From JAZFYD01 sp036443405 (lineage in GTDB: Bacteria; Planctomycetota; PLA2): a DNA stretch of 61,934 nt. The number at the start of each line of letters is the position of its first letter. Within the stretch, counting starts at the first letter, position 1. The stretch spans positions 1-61,934 of the forward strand of contig JAZFYD010000027.1 of the NCBI GenBank assembly GCA_036443405.1, given 5' to 3'. Below the pieces are notes generated by a model. It saw only the letters and a program-made list of their open reading frames with translations, ran no database searches and had not been told where the DNA came from. Below are positions 34,547-43,371 of this stretch, in pieces. Position numbers and translations under genes: made by a program.

Positions 34547-37500
34547 ATGAAGATTGAACGACGATTCACGCGAGCGAAGACGCAGGAGAATGCCCAGCAC
34601 GGTGAGTCCCAGCTGGATCGGTCCCTTTTTGCTGGAACCGAGCCGGCCGACTTGACGGCAGGGAATGCGAACGGAGCCGATGGGACAGGATTCGCCGGAA
34701 CCGGCCCCTACGAAGGACTGCGTTTCACGAAACGAACCTCGCGCATCGTCGAACCCAACGGGACCATCGTCTTCGAGTGCGAGGGCGTGATCGTTCCCGA
34801 AGGTTGGTCCCAGGTCGCCACCGACGTCCTCGCCCAGAAGTACTTCCGCAAGGCCGGCGTCCCCGCGGTGCTCAAGAAAGTCCCCGAGGACGACGTGCCG
34901 GAGTGGTTGTGGCGCAGCGAAGCGGACAAGGCGGCGCTCAAGCCGCTTCCCGCAAACGAGCGCCGCGGCATGGAACGCGACTGCCGTCAGGTCTTTCATC
35001 GTCTCGTCGGCTGCTGGACGTACTGGGCGCACAAGGCGGGCTATTTCTCCGCCGAAGAGGACGCCCACGCGTACTACGACGAGATGTGCGCGATGCTGGC
35101 GCAACAGCGCGCCGCGCCCAACAGCCCGCAGTGGTTCAACACCGGCCTGTACTGGGCCTACGGCATCAACGGCCCCGCGCAGGGCCACTATTTCGTGGAC
35201 CAGGCGGCCAAGGTCAAAAAGAGCAAGGACGCCTACAGCCGCCCGCAGCCGCACGCGTGTTTCATCTCATCCGTCAGCGATGACCTCGTTGGCGACGGCG
35301 GCATCATGGATCTCTGGGTCCGTGAGGCGCGCCTATTCAAGTACGGCTCGGGCACAGGCACCAACTTCAGTTCCATTCGCGGCGAAAACGAGCCGCTCTC
35401 GGGCGGTGGCCGCAGCAGCGGCCTCATGAGCTTCCTGAAGATCGGCGACCGCGCCGCCGGGGCCATCAAGTCGGGCGGGACCACCCGTCGCGCCGCCAAG
35501 ATGGTGATCTGCGACATGGACCACCCGGACATCGAGCAGTTCATCAACTGGAAGACGAAGGAGGAGCAGAAGGTCGCCGCGCTCGTCGCCGGCAGCAAGC
35601 TCGCGGATCGTCACCTGAACCGCATCCTGAAAGCGTGCAACGAGAACAAGGAAGAACTTTCCGACGATGCGTTCGACGCCAAGAAAAACGACGCGCTCAA
35701 GAAGGAGATCCGCGAGGCGCGCCGCTTCGAGGTTCCGGAGAACTACATCCAGCGTGTGTTGCAACTCGGCCGCCAGGGTTGGACGTCGATTCAGTTCCCG
35801 ACATATGACACCAACTGGACCGGCGAGGCGTACCTCACGGTTTCGGGCCAAAACAGCAACAACTCGGTGCGCGTGCCGAACACGTTCATGGAAGCGGTCG
35901 AGCGCGACGGCGATTGGCAGCTGACGAGCCGCACGAGCGGCGAGTGCACCAGCACCATCTCGGCCCGCGATCTCTGGGACCAGATCGCCTACGCCGCGTG
36001 GTCGTGCGCCGATCCCGGCGTCCAGTACGACACGACCATCAACGAGTGGCACACTTGCCCGACCGACGGCCCGATCCGCGCGAGCAACCCGTGCAGCGAG
36101 TACATGTTCCTCGACGACACGGCGTGCAACCTCGCGTCCTTGAACATCATGACGTTCGTGGACCCGGAGACCACGCGCCTCGACGTTGAGGCGTTTCAGC
36201 ACGCGTGCCGTCTGTGGACCTTGACGCTCGAGACCTCGGTGGTCATGGCGCAGTTCCCGTCCAAAGCGATCGCGAGGCTCAGCTACGATTTCCGCACCCT
36301 TGGACTCGGATACGCCAACATCGGCACGTACCTCATGGTGTCGGGCATCTCGTATGACTCCGACGAGGGTCGCGCGATCTGCGGCGCGATCAGTTCGCTC
36401 ATGACCGGGACCTCCTATGCCACGAGCGCCGAGATCGCGTCCGAGGCCGGCCCGTTCCCGAGCTTTGACCGGAACCGCGAGTCCATGCTGCGCGTAATGC
36501 GCAACCACCGGCGCGCGGCGTACGACGCGCCTGCGGCCGATTACCAGGGGCTCTCGATCCTCCCCGTCGGCATCGACGCGAGAGTTTGCCCAAAGGACCT
36601 GTTGCACGCGGCGCGCGCCTCCTGGGACCAAGCCGTCGAGCTGGGCGAAAAACACGGGTACCGAAACGCGCAGTCCACCGTGATCGCACCGACAGGCACG
36701 ATTGGCCTGGTCATGGACTGCGACACGACGGGCATCGAGCCGGACTTCGCGCTGGTCAAATATAAGAAACTCGCGGGTGGTGGTTACTTCAAGATCATCA
36801 ACAACTCGATTCCGCCGGCGCTCAAACGCCTCGGTTACAGCGAAGTCCAGATCCAAGAGATCGTGCGCTATACGCGGGGCAACACGACGCTGCGCAGCGC
36901 ACCGCACATCAATCACGACAGCCTGCGCGCCAAGGGATTCGACGACGAGTCGATCGGCAGGATCGAGGGCGCGTTGAAGGGTGCGTTCGACCTGAGTTTC
37001 CTGCTCAACGTCGGGACGCTGACGCCGGAGTTTTGCCACGAGAAGCTGGGCATCGCGAAAGAATCCGTAGACGATCCGCGCTTCAACTTGATGGAAGCGC
37101 TCGGATTCACTTCGGATCAGATCCGTGAAGCCAACGAGTTCTGCTTCGGAACGATGACCATCGAGGGCGCGCCTCACCTAAAGGACGAGCACTACCCGAT
37201 CTTCGACTGCGCCAACCGCTGCGGCCGCATCGGCAAGCGCTACCTGTCCGCCGAATCGCACATCCGCATGATGGCGTCCGCGCAGCCGTTCATCTCGGGC
37301 GCGATCTCCAAGACGATCAACATGCCGTCCGATGCCACCGTGGACGACGCCAAGGCGGCCTACCAACTCTCGTGGAAGCTCGGCCTCAAGGCCAACGCGC
37401 TCTACCGCGACGGCAGCAAGCTGAGCCAGCCGCTCAACGTCACGGCCGACGATGACGACGCGGTCGAATCCGAGGCGGAGCACCTTCTCGCGGGAACCCA

Positions 37501-38401
37501 GGGTTTTGGAGACACGACGGTCGTCGAGAAGACGGTCGAACGGGTCGTCTATCGCTATCTCGCCAAGCGCCGCCGGATGCCGCAGCGCCGCAGGGGCTAC
37601 ACGCAAAAGGCGACCGTTGGCGGCCACAAGGTGTACATCCGCACGGGCGAATACGACGACGGCACCCTCGGCGAGATCTTCCTCGACATGCACAAGGAGG
37701 GGGCGGCGTTCCGCAGCCTGATGAACTGCTTCGCGATCTCTGTTTCGCTCGGCTTCCAGTACGGCGTGCCGATCGAGGAGTACATCGACGCGTTTGTGTT
37801 CAGCCGCTTCGAGCCCAACGGCCCGGTCACCGGCAACGAGCGCATCAAACGCGCCACGTCGATCATCGATTACATCTTCCGCGAGCTCGCAATCACGTAT
37901 CTCGGCCGGGATGATCTCGGACAGGTATTGCCCGAGGACCTGCGTCCGGAGGCACTCAACCGCGAACCCGCGCCGGAGTACGTGGAGGAAGAATCGGTCA
38001 CGTCGGGCCAAGTCCCCGTGCGCGTGCCCGGCGAACGGAGCAGCGGCGAACCTCTCCACCATGACTCTCGCCACAATGACTCTCTCTACCGTAATCGCGC
38101 GAAGGCGCCCGTGGCGAATGGTGGTGGCAGTGGGAATGGCGGCAATGGGAATGGCGGGGCGAACAAACCGGCCCCCGCGGAAACCGTCACCGTCTCGGTG
38201 GAGAACGAAGTTCGGGAAGTCGCCGCGGCCGTCGGGGCGCGGATGACGTCCAGCGCGAACCCGGGGGAGGAACAGCGCGTCCGAGCCAAACTCCTCGGAT
38301 ACGTGGGCGACCCCTGCGGCGAGTGCGGCCAGTTCACTCTGGTGCGCAACGGCACATGTTTGAAATGCAATAGCTGCGGCGGCACGACGGGTTGTAGCTA
38401 G
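34547..38401 (+). CDS. nrdJ: Class II (adenosylcobalamin-dependent) ribonucleotide reductase
   Basis: 1284 residues from the ATG at 34547, which has GGCGGAGG 6 bases upstream; the ATG at 34541 abuts that site and is less likely. The ten-stranded reductase barrel has HACFISSVSDD with an active-site Cys, NPCSEYMFLDDTACNLASLN (from about residue 514), and the substrate-binding APTGTIGLVMDCDT loop. After a TSCPD-like region (about 1015-1120) a Gly/Asn-rich linker leads to a C-terminal zinc ribbon with four CxxC-type pairs, which also provides the reducing cysteines. NrdJ makes deoxyribonucleotides with or without oxygen. Monocistronic; followed by hairpins and repeats. Confidence 0.96.
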   Translation: MKIERRFTRAKTQENAQHGESQLDRSLFAGTEPADLTAGNANGADGTGFAGTGPYEGLRFTKRTSRIVEPNGTIVFECEGVIVPEGWSQVATDVLAQKYFRKAGVPAVLKKVPEDDVPEWLWRSEADKAALKPLPANERRGMERDCRQVFHRLVGCWTYWAHKAGYFSAEEDAHAYYDEMCAMLAQQRAAPNSPQWFNTGLYWAYGINGPAQGHYFVDQAAKVKKSKDAYSRPQPHACFISSVSDDLVGDGGIMDLWVREARLFKYGSGTGTNFSSIRGENEPLSGGGRSSGLMSFLKIGDRAAGAIKSGGTTRRAAKMVICDMDHPDIEQFINWKTKEEQKVAALVAGSKLADRHLNRILKACNENKEELSDDAFDAKKNDALKKEIREARRFEVPENYIQRVLQLGRQGWTSIQFPTYDTNWTGEAYLTVSGQNSNNSVRVPNTFMEAVERDGDWQLTSRTSGECTSTISARDLWDQIAYAAWSCADPGVQYDTTINEWHTCPTDGPIRASNPCSEYMFLDDTACNLASLNIMTFVDPETTRLDVEAFQHACRLWTLTLETSVVMAQFPSKAIARLSYDFRTLGLGYANIGTYLMVSGISYDSDEGRAICGAISSLMTGTSYATSAEIASEAGPFPSFDRNRESMLRVMRNHRRAAYDAPAADYQGLSILPVGIDARVCPKDLLHAARASWDQAVELGEKHGYRNAQSTVIAPTGTIGLVMDCDTTGIEPDFALVKYKKLAGGGYFKIINNSIPPALKRLGYSEVQIQEIVRYTRGNTTLRSAPHINHDSLRAKGFDDESIGRIEGALKGAFDLSFLLNVGTLTPEFCHEKLGIAKESVDDPRFNLMEALGFTSDQIREANEFCFGTMTIEGAPHLKDEHYPIFDCANRCGRIGKRYLSAESHIRMMASAQPFISGAISKTINMPSDATVDDAKAAYQLSWKLGLKANALYRDGSKLSQPLNVTADDDDAVESEAEHLLAGTQGFGDTTVVEKTVERVVYRYLAKRRRMPQRRRGYTQKATVGGHKVYIRTGEYDDGTLGEIFLDMHKEGAAFRSLMNCFAISVSLGFQYGVPIEEYIDAFVFSRFEPNGPVTGNERIKRATSIIDYIFRELAITYLGRDDLGQVLPEDLRPEALNREPAPEYVEEESVTSGQVPVRVPGERSSGEPLHHDSRHNDSLYRNRAKAPVANGGGSGNGGNGNGGANKPAPAETVTVSVENEVREVAAAVGARMTSSANPGEEQRVRAKLLGYVGDPCGECGQFTLVRNGTCLKCNSCGGTTGCS

Positions 38402-38425
38402 CTCAACGCAGGGCGTTGAGCTAGC
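38397..38425 (+). terminator. Perfect 13-bp hairpin spanning the nrdJ stop codon
   Basis: Arms 38397-38409 (GCTAGCTCAACGC) and 38413-38425 are exact reverse complements around a 3-base loop AGG. The left arm contains the TAG stop, the same arrangement as at infB. There is no T tract. Confidence 0.5.
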
Positions 38426-38438
38426 CGTTGATGCTGGT

Positions 38439-38593
38439 TCAACGCCTCACGGCGTTGAGACGAGTTGGTTCAACGGTATTGCTGGTCCAACGGCTTACGC
38501 CGTTGGGACGTCAACGGTATTGCTGGTCCAACGGCTTACGCCGTTGGGACGTCAACAGTGTTGCTGGTCCAGCGGCTTACGCCGTTGGGACGG
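38439..38593 (+). repeat. Palindromes and three 41-bp tandem repeats after nrdJ
   Basis: The stem TCAACGCC-TCAC-GGCGTTGA (38439-38458) is followed by three 41-base units starting at 38471, 38512 and 38553, each with CCAACGGC-TTAC-GCCGTTGG. Units 1 and 2 are identical; unit 3 has an A to G change that still pairs as G-U. The rest of the 330-base gap, to 38731, shows nothing clear. Confidence 0.75.
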
Positions 38594-38731
38594 AGGGTTG
38601 AGACGGCCCCGAGTCCACGGGTCGAGATCGATCCGCCGCGAGCAGGAGCGGCGTCCGGCGACCTCAAATCTCCGGGCGTCGCGCTTTTGTGGAAGCCTGT
38701 GTCTCGCCATCCGGGCTAGGATCGACGGTCC

Positions 38732-40336
38732 ATGTCCGAACGACGAGTACGCGAGCTTCCGCTTCTGCTCTTGCTATGTCTCGCCTGCGTCGCGGCCGCC
38801 AGCCTGCACGGCGTGCTCACCTATCAGGACTCGCGGGCGCGGTTGGACGCGCTGCTCAATGAATTTGGTTCGGCGATCGCAGAGACCGCCGCCACCAGCC
38901 TGAGCGCGAGTCTCGCCGCAACCGACGAACTCGATCGCGCGCTGGAGCGCTCCATGCGCCTGAAAGCAACGTTCATGGCCGGGCGCGAACCCGAGGGACG
39001 GCGTGTGCTGGAGCGGTTCGCGCGCGCGTCCGCGCTCGACCAGGTCCTGTTGTTCGACGCGGCGGGACAACTTGTCGAGGTGGCGCGCGCGGTGCCGCCC
39101 CGCGGACACGGCGTCGTCAGTCCATCCCGGCTGCTGCGGGCGCTGGAGGAGGCGGTTCGCCCGATCGTCGAGCAAGCAAAAGACGGCATCGTCGTTCAGA
39201 AATTCTCCGCCCCGTCCGCCGGCATCCCGTCCGCGCTCGCCGGCGCGTTGCCGCTGCCGAGCGGAGGCACCGCGGTCTTGTTGCAGGACGCGAGCGTGTT
39301 CGGCCGCGCGCGGAAAACCGCCGATGCGATCGCGCTGGCGGAGCGCCTCGAAGCGGAAACACCGATTGCGTTTGTGCGCCTCGGCGATCGCAACAAGGCG
39401 GAATCGGCGCAGGAACAGGGTGCCGTGCTGTTTTCGCGGCCGGTGGCGTTCCCCAACGGTGAGACACGCCCGCTGCTCGTCGGCATCGACCGCACCCCCG
39501 TCGAGGAGGCGCTCGCGTTGCAACTGCGCGCGACCTTGTTGCAGGGCGGTTTGCTCGTCGCGCTGATGATGGCCGCGGCGTGGGTCGTGTTCCGCCTCGA
39601 GCGCCGGAGCGACGACCTCCGCTCGCAAGTCGAACGCGACGAGCGCTTGGCATCGCTTGGCCGGCTCGCGGCCGGGATCGCCCACGAGGTTCGAAACCCC
39701 CTGAACGCGATCGGCATCGCCGCCCAACGCATGGGCCGGCATGAGGATGCGCCGGCCCAGGTGCGCGAAATGGCCGAGGTCGTCGAGAACGAGGTCTTTC
39801 GGCTCAACCGCACAGTTGAGGACGTGCTGCGCTACGCGCGACCGCAAGACCCCAAACGCACGGAGGTGCAGGCCGGCGAGTTGCTCGACGCGGTCGCCGT
39901 TCTGGCTCGCGCGGAGTCGGAGGCGCGCGGAGTGAAACTCACGGTGGAAAACAGTGAGGCGGAAACCACTGCGGAGGGCGCGACGGCACTCGTGATCCTG
40001 GCGGACGCGGATCTACTCAAGGGCGCGCTCTGGAATCTCGTACGCAACGGTGTCCAGGCGACGCCGCCCGGAGGCCGAGTCGCGCTGCGCGTGGCGCGGC
40101 GCGAGAATTGGATCCGTTTCGAGGTCCTGGATCAGGGCGAGGGGCCGCCGCCGGAGATGGTCGGGCGCCTGTTCGAGGCGTTCTCGTCCGGCCGCGCCGA
40201 CGGCACGGGACTCGGACTGACGCTGGCGCTTGCGGCCGCGCAAGCCCACGACGGAACAATCGAAGTCACGAAATCTCCCGACGGAGGGTCCTGTTTCGGG
40301 CTCGAGCTGCCCTATACACCACCGGGTAGCCCTTAA
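38732..40336 (+). CDS. Membrane sensor histidine kinase
   Basis: 534 residues. Membrane segments near 8-26 and 270-290 bracket an extracytoplasmic sensor of about 240 residues. The H box is GIAHEVRNPLNAIG (H318). The ATPase domain is complete: N box LWNLVRNGVQA, G1 DQGEG and G2 GTGLGL. The regulator gene follows after 44 bases. Compare the kinase at 23396, which lacks the N and G1 motifs. The signal is unknown. Confidence 0.93.
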   Translation: MSERRVRELPLLLLLCLACVAAASLHGVLTYQDSRARLDALLNEFGSAIAETAATSLSASLAATDELDRALERSMRLKATFMAGREPEGRRVLERFARASALDQVLLFDAAGQLVEVARAVPPRGHGVVSPSRLLRALEEAVRPIVEQAKDGIVVQKFSAPSAGIPSALAGALPLPSGGTAVLLQDASVFGRARKTADAIALAERLEAETPIAFVRLGDRNKAESAQEQGAVLFSRPVAFPNGETRPLLVGIDRTPVEEALALQLRATLLQGGLLVALMMAAAWVVFRLERRSDDLRSQVERDERLASLGRLAAGIAHEVRNPLNAIGIAAQRMGRHEDAPAQVREMAEVVENEVFRLNRTVEDVLRYARPQDPKRTEVQAGELLDAVAVLARAESEARGVKLTVENSEAETTAEGATALVILADADLLKGALWNLVRNGVQATPPGGRVALRVARRENWIRFEVLDQGEGPPPEMVGRLFEAFSSGRADGTGLGLTLALAAAQAHDGTIEVTKSPDGGSCFGLELPYTPPGSP

Positions 40337-40380
40337 CGCGTTGGGCGGCCTTTCCAAAAACACTCGGCTAGAAACCAAAC

Positions 40381-41766
40381 ATGAGCGAACCGCTGGATCT
40401 GCTCGTCGTCGACGACGAACCCAACCAGCGGAAGATGCTGCGCGACTACCTGGTCGAGCAGGGCCACCGCGTCCGCGAGGCGGGCGAGGCGGAAGAGGCC
40501 CTGCGGAGCCTGGAGTCCGGGCCGACGGACCTGGTCCTCACGGACGTGCGTCTTCCGGGCGCGGACGGGGTCGAGCTCGTCCGACGCGCCCGTAAGAACG
40601 GGTCCGACGCGGCGTTTCTGGTCATGACCGCGTACGGCACCGTCGAAAACGCCATCGAGGCGATGCGCGCGGGGGCGTATGACTACCTGACCAAGCCGAT
40701 CCGGCTGGACGACCTCGACGAAGCGTTGCGTCGCGTGCGGCGCAAAGATGCGGATGCCCCGCACAAGTCCGACGCGAACACACCGACAGCGCAAAACGCG
40801 CCCGGGAAAGCGGCCATCGAAACGTCCGGCGTCGCGGAGCCGGAGGATCCGTTTGAGGACCTCGGCCCCGCCATGATCAAGTTGCGCGATCTGGTCGATC
40901 GGGTGGCGAAGACGGATGCGACGGTGCTGATCCGCGGAGAATCCGGCGTTGGCAAGGAGAAGATTGCGGACCGGTTGCATGCAAAGAGCCACCGGGCGCG
41001 GGGGCCCTATCTCAAAATTAACTGCGCGGCGCTGCCCGATCCGTTGCTCGAAGCGGAGCTGTTCGGCCACGAAAAGGGCGCGTACACCGGCGCGGACCGG
41101 GAGCGGGAGGGGCTGTTCGCGGCGGCGAACGGCGGCACGCTGCTGCTCGACGAGATCGGCGACATGTCCAAATCGCTTCAGGTGAAGTTACTGCGTGTTC
41201 TGCAGGAGCGCGAGGTGCGCCCGCTGGGCGCGCGCGAAGCGACGCCGATCGACGTGCGGGTGGTCTGCGCAACGCACCGCGATCTGCTGGCGCGCGTGAG
41301 CGAGGGGAGTTTCCGCGAGGATCTCTACTACCGCTTGAACGTCGTGGATCTGTGGGTGCCGCCGCTGCGCGACCGTGTCGAAGACATCGCGCCGCTGACG
41401 GATCGTTTGCTGCGCCACGCCGCGGACCGAAACGCCGTGGCGCACCGGTCGCTTTCGCCGGACGCGAGAACCGGCTTGATGACCTACGCGTTCCCCGGCA
41501 ACGTCCGGGAGCTGGCGAACCTGCTCGAACGCGCGCTGATCCTGGCCGAAGGCCCCGAGATCACGGTGGACGATTTCCCGATCGCCCTGCGCGGCGGTTC
41601 CGGCGAAGCCCCGGCGCGCACGCTACCGGGCGCCGTCGAGGCGCTCGAGAAGAGCTGGATCCGCCGGGCGCTTGCCGAGACCGGCGGCGTGCGCGCGCGG
41701 GCCGCCAGAAAGCTCGGCCTTCCAGAGCGTGTCTTGCGATACAAGATTCGCAAGTACGACCTCTGA
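40381..41766 (+). CDS. NtrC-type sigma-54 response regulator
   Basis: 461 residues. Receiver domain with D55 (VLTDVRLPG) and K105; an Ala/Pro-rich linker of about 40 residues; AAA+ domain with Walker A GESGVGKE (186-193), the sigma-54 loop GAYTGA (233-238) and LLLDEIGDM; and a Fis-type HTH (GGVRARAARKLGLPERVLRYKI). Paired with the kinase upstream. The next gene begins only 7 bases later, so the downstream metal/ABC genes may be co-transcribed with this pair. Confidence 0.93.
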   Translation: MSEPLDLLVVDDEPNQRKMLRDYLVEQGHRVREAGEAEEALRSLESGPTDLVLTDVRLPGADGVELVRRARKNGSDAAFLVMTAYGTVENAIEAMRAGAYDYLTKPIRLDDLDEALRRVRRKDADAPHKSDANTPTAQNAPGKAAIETSGVAEPEDPFEDLGPAMIKLRDLVDRVAKTDATVLIRGESGVGKEKIADRLHAKSHRARGPYLKINCAALPDPLLEAELFGHEKGAYTGADREREGLFAAANGGTLLLDEIGDMSKSLQVKLLRVLQEREVRPLGAREATPIDVRVVCATHRDLLARVSEGSFREDLYYRLNVVDLWVPPLRDRVEDIAPLTDRLLRHAADRNAVAHRSLSPDARTGLMTYAFPGNVRELANLLERALILAEGPEITVDDFPIALRGGSGEAPARTLPGAVEALEKSWIRRALAETGGVRARAARKLGLPERVLRYKIRKYDL

Positions 41767-41773
41767 GTAACCG

Positions 41774-42931
41774 GTGACGCCGGCCCCAAACCGGCTCCCG
41801 ACAACGCCCGAAAAGCCGCTCCGCCAACGGCTTTTGTTGGCAACCTCCTTATCGGCAACCCGGTCACCGTTCGAACCGGCGCAAACCGCGGCGCGTCTCT
41901 TTCTTGCGTCGGCCATGATTCTCAACGCGCTCTCTGGTGCCGCGGCATTTGTTGCCGTCGTGAGGGCCCTACTGGGGGTGGCCCTTGTCTGCACTGGCGT
42001 GTGGGTGGTCATGAGCCGGCGCAGGGCACCGCGCGATCGGGATCGGCTGGACCGCCGCTACCACCTGTTGTTCGTCCTCGCTGTGACGGGGTTCGGCATC
42101 GCTATCGCGGCGTGGCCGCTCTTCTACCTCGTGTTGCAGAGCTACGTCCCGGAGTGGCCCGGCGCGATGTGCATCCAGGGTGTCATTTCGATCGGCCAAG
42201 GCAGCCTCGGTCCGGCGCGCCACCTCCCGGGACTCGTCGCGCTCTTGGAGTTCACCAAACCGCTGCTCGTTTTTGTTGCGGGCACCTGGCTCGTGCTGCA
42301 TCTCGCCGGACGCCGCCGGGATGCGACGCGGGCCGCGCTGCCGGCGCTCCTGCTGTTTGGCTGCGTCTCCCTCGTGGACGGCGTCGCGGAAACCACGTAC
42401 CTCGTCACTCCGAAGCGCGAGTACATCGCCGAGACGTGCTGCGGGGCCACCGCGCCCACCGCGGGTCCGACCAGCCGCGCCATGATGATCGGCATGGCGC
42501 CGGGATCCAAGCACCTGCACACGGAGATGTTCTTCCTGGTCGGCATCCTTGCCATCGCCGGCGCTTCCGCCGCGCTGCACAGTCTCCGGCGCAACGGACA
42601 CGCCGGCCGCTGGCTGACGCCCGCCGTCGCCACCGCGGTCGGGTCCATTCCCATCGGCCTCGTCTTCTTGAAGACAACCGCCGCTCCCGCGTTTTCCGGC
42701 CTCCCGTTTCACGAGTGCGTCTACTGCCTCTTCGGCTCCGCGCCGGAAAGTCTCATCGGCATCGGTCTCTTTGCGCTCGGTGTGTTTGCGCTGGGCTGGG
42801 CCGCCTCGATCTTCTGGCTCATGCCGGCCGACGACGGCAACCGAGCCCTGACCGAGCGCCTCCTGCGAACCGCGCGCATCGGATACGCGGGCGCGCTCCT
42901 GATGGTCACCGTGCGGTTCGTGATGCCATGA
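41774..42931 (+). CDS. Polytopic membrane protein with Cys/His motifs, unknown family
   Basis: 385 residues from a GTG at 41774; a later start near the first membrane segment is possible. About eight membrane segments. Loops contain MCIQGVISIGQGSLG, ETCCGATAPTAG, MAPGSKHLHTE and FHECVYCLFGSAPES, a set of Cys, His and Met residues facing the loops that could bind metal or form disulfides. It is first in a chain of coupled genes and its stop overlaps the NosL-like start (ATGA). I do not recognise a named family. Confidence 0.65.
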   Translation: MTPAPNRLPTTPEKPLRQRLLLATSLSATRSPFEPAQTAARLFLASAMILNALSGAAAFVAVVRALLGVALVCTGVWVVMSRRRAPRDRDRLDRRYHLLFVLAVTGFGIAIAAWPLFYLVLQSYVPEWPGAMCIQGVISIGQGSLGPARHLPGLVALLEFTKPLLVFVAGTWLVLHLAGRRRDATRAALPALLLFGCVSLVDGVAETTYLVTPKREYIAETCCGATAPTAGPTSRAMMIGMAPGSKHLHTEMFFLVGILAIAGASAALHSLRRNGHAGRWLTPAVATAVGSIPIGLVFLKTTAAPAFSGLPFHECVYCLFGSAPESLIGIGLFALGVFALGWAASIFWLMPADDGNRALTERLLRTARIGYAGALLMVTVRFVMP

Positions 42932-43371
42932 GGCGCTTCGAAGTCACCGTTCTCCTCCTCGCAGTCGCAGTGACCATCGCCGCGCCGTTCACGCGGCGGG
43001 ACACCGAGCGCTGTACGCTCGACGGTGTGGACGTGCAAGCGGACTTCCGCGTTCGCATCATCGACGAGCGGGGAACGGACCTGGCCTTTTGCGGCGTGCG
43101 CTGCGCCGGCCGTTGGATCGAGCGCAGCAAGACCAGACCCCACGAAATCCACGTGACCGACGTCACGAACGGCGAGGAACTCCTCGCTTCAGAAGCCACG
43201 TTCGTCCACGACATCCAGGGCTGGACGGAAAGCGTGCCCGACTTCATTCGCGTGTTCGCGGACGAATCGGAAGCAACCCGGCATGCAAGCACCTTCGGCG
43301 GCGAACTGCTTCGCGGTGCCGACGTCCCCCTTTCTTTTTCCCTTTCCGGTGAGGCTCCGACACATCCGTGA
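42928..43371 (+). CDS. NosL-like (putative copper-binding) protein
   Basis: 147 residues with an N-terminal membrane or signal segment. The pattern CTLDGVDV...FCGVRCAGRWIE, then HVTDVTNGEELLASEATFV and FADESEATRHASTFGGELL, follows the order of the NosL fold: metal-binding Cys region, FCxxxC-like motif, 'vTD' strand, and the final 'aFa.e.Ggkvl' strand. NosL delivers Cu(I) to nitrous oxide reductase; homologues outside nos clusters have other targets. No nosZ is in the window. Ends overlap both neighbours. Confidence 0.65.
   Translation: MRRFEVTVLLLAVAVTIAAPFTRRDTERCTLDGVDVQADFRVRIIDERGTDLAFCGVRCAGRWIERSKTRPHEIHVTDVTNGEELLASEATFVHDIQGWTESVPDFIRVFADESEATRHASTFGGELLRGADVPLSFSLSGEAPTHP

Noticed and set aside
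38439..38593. CRISPR-like tandem repeats after nrdJ
   Set aside because: The 41-bp units are contiguous and contain the palindrome; there are no unique spacers and no cas genes.
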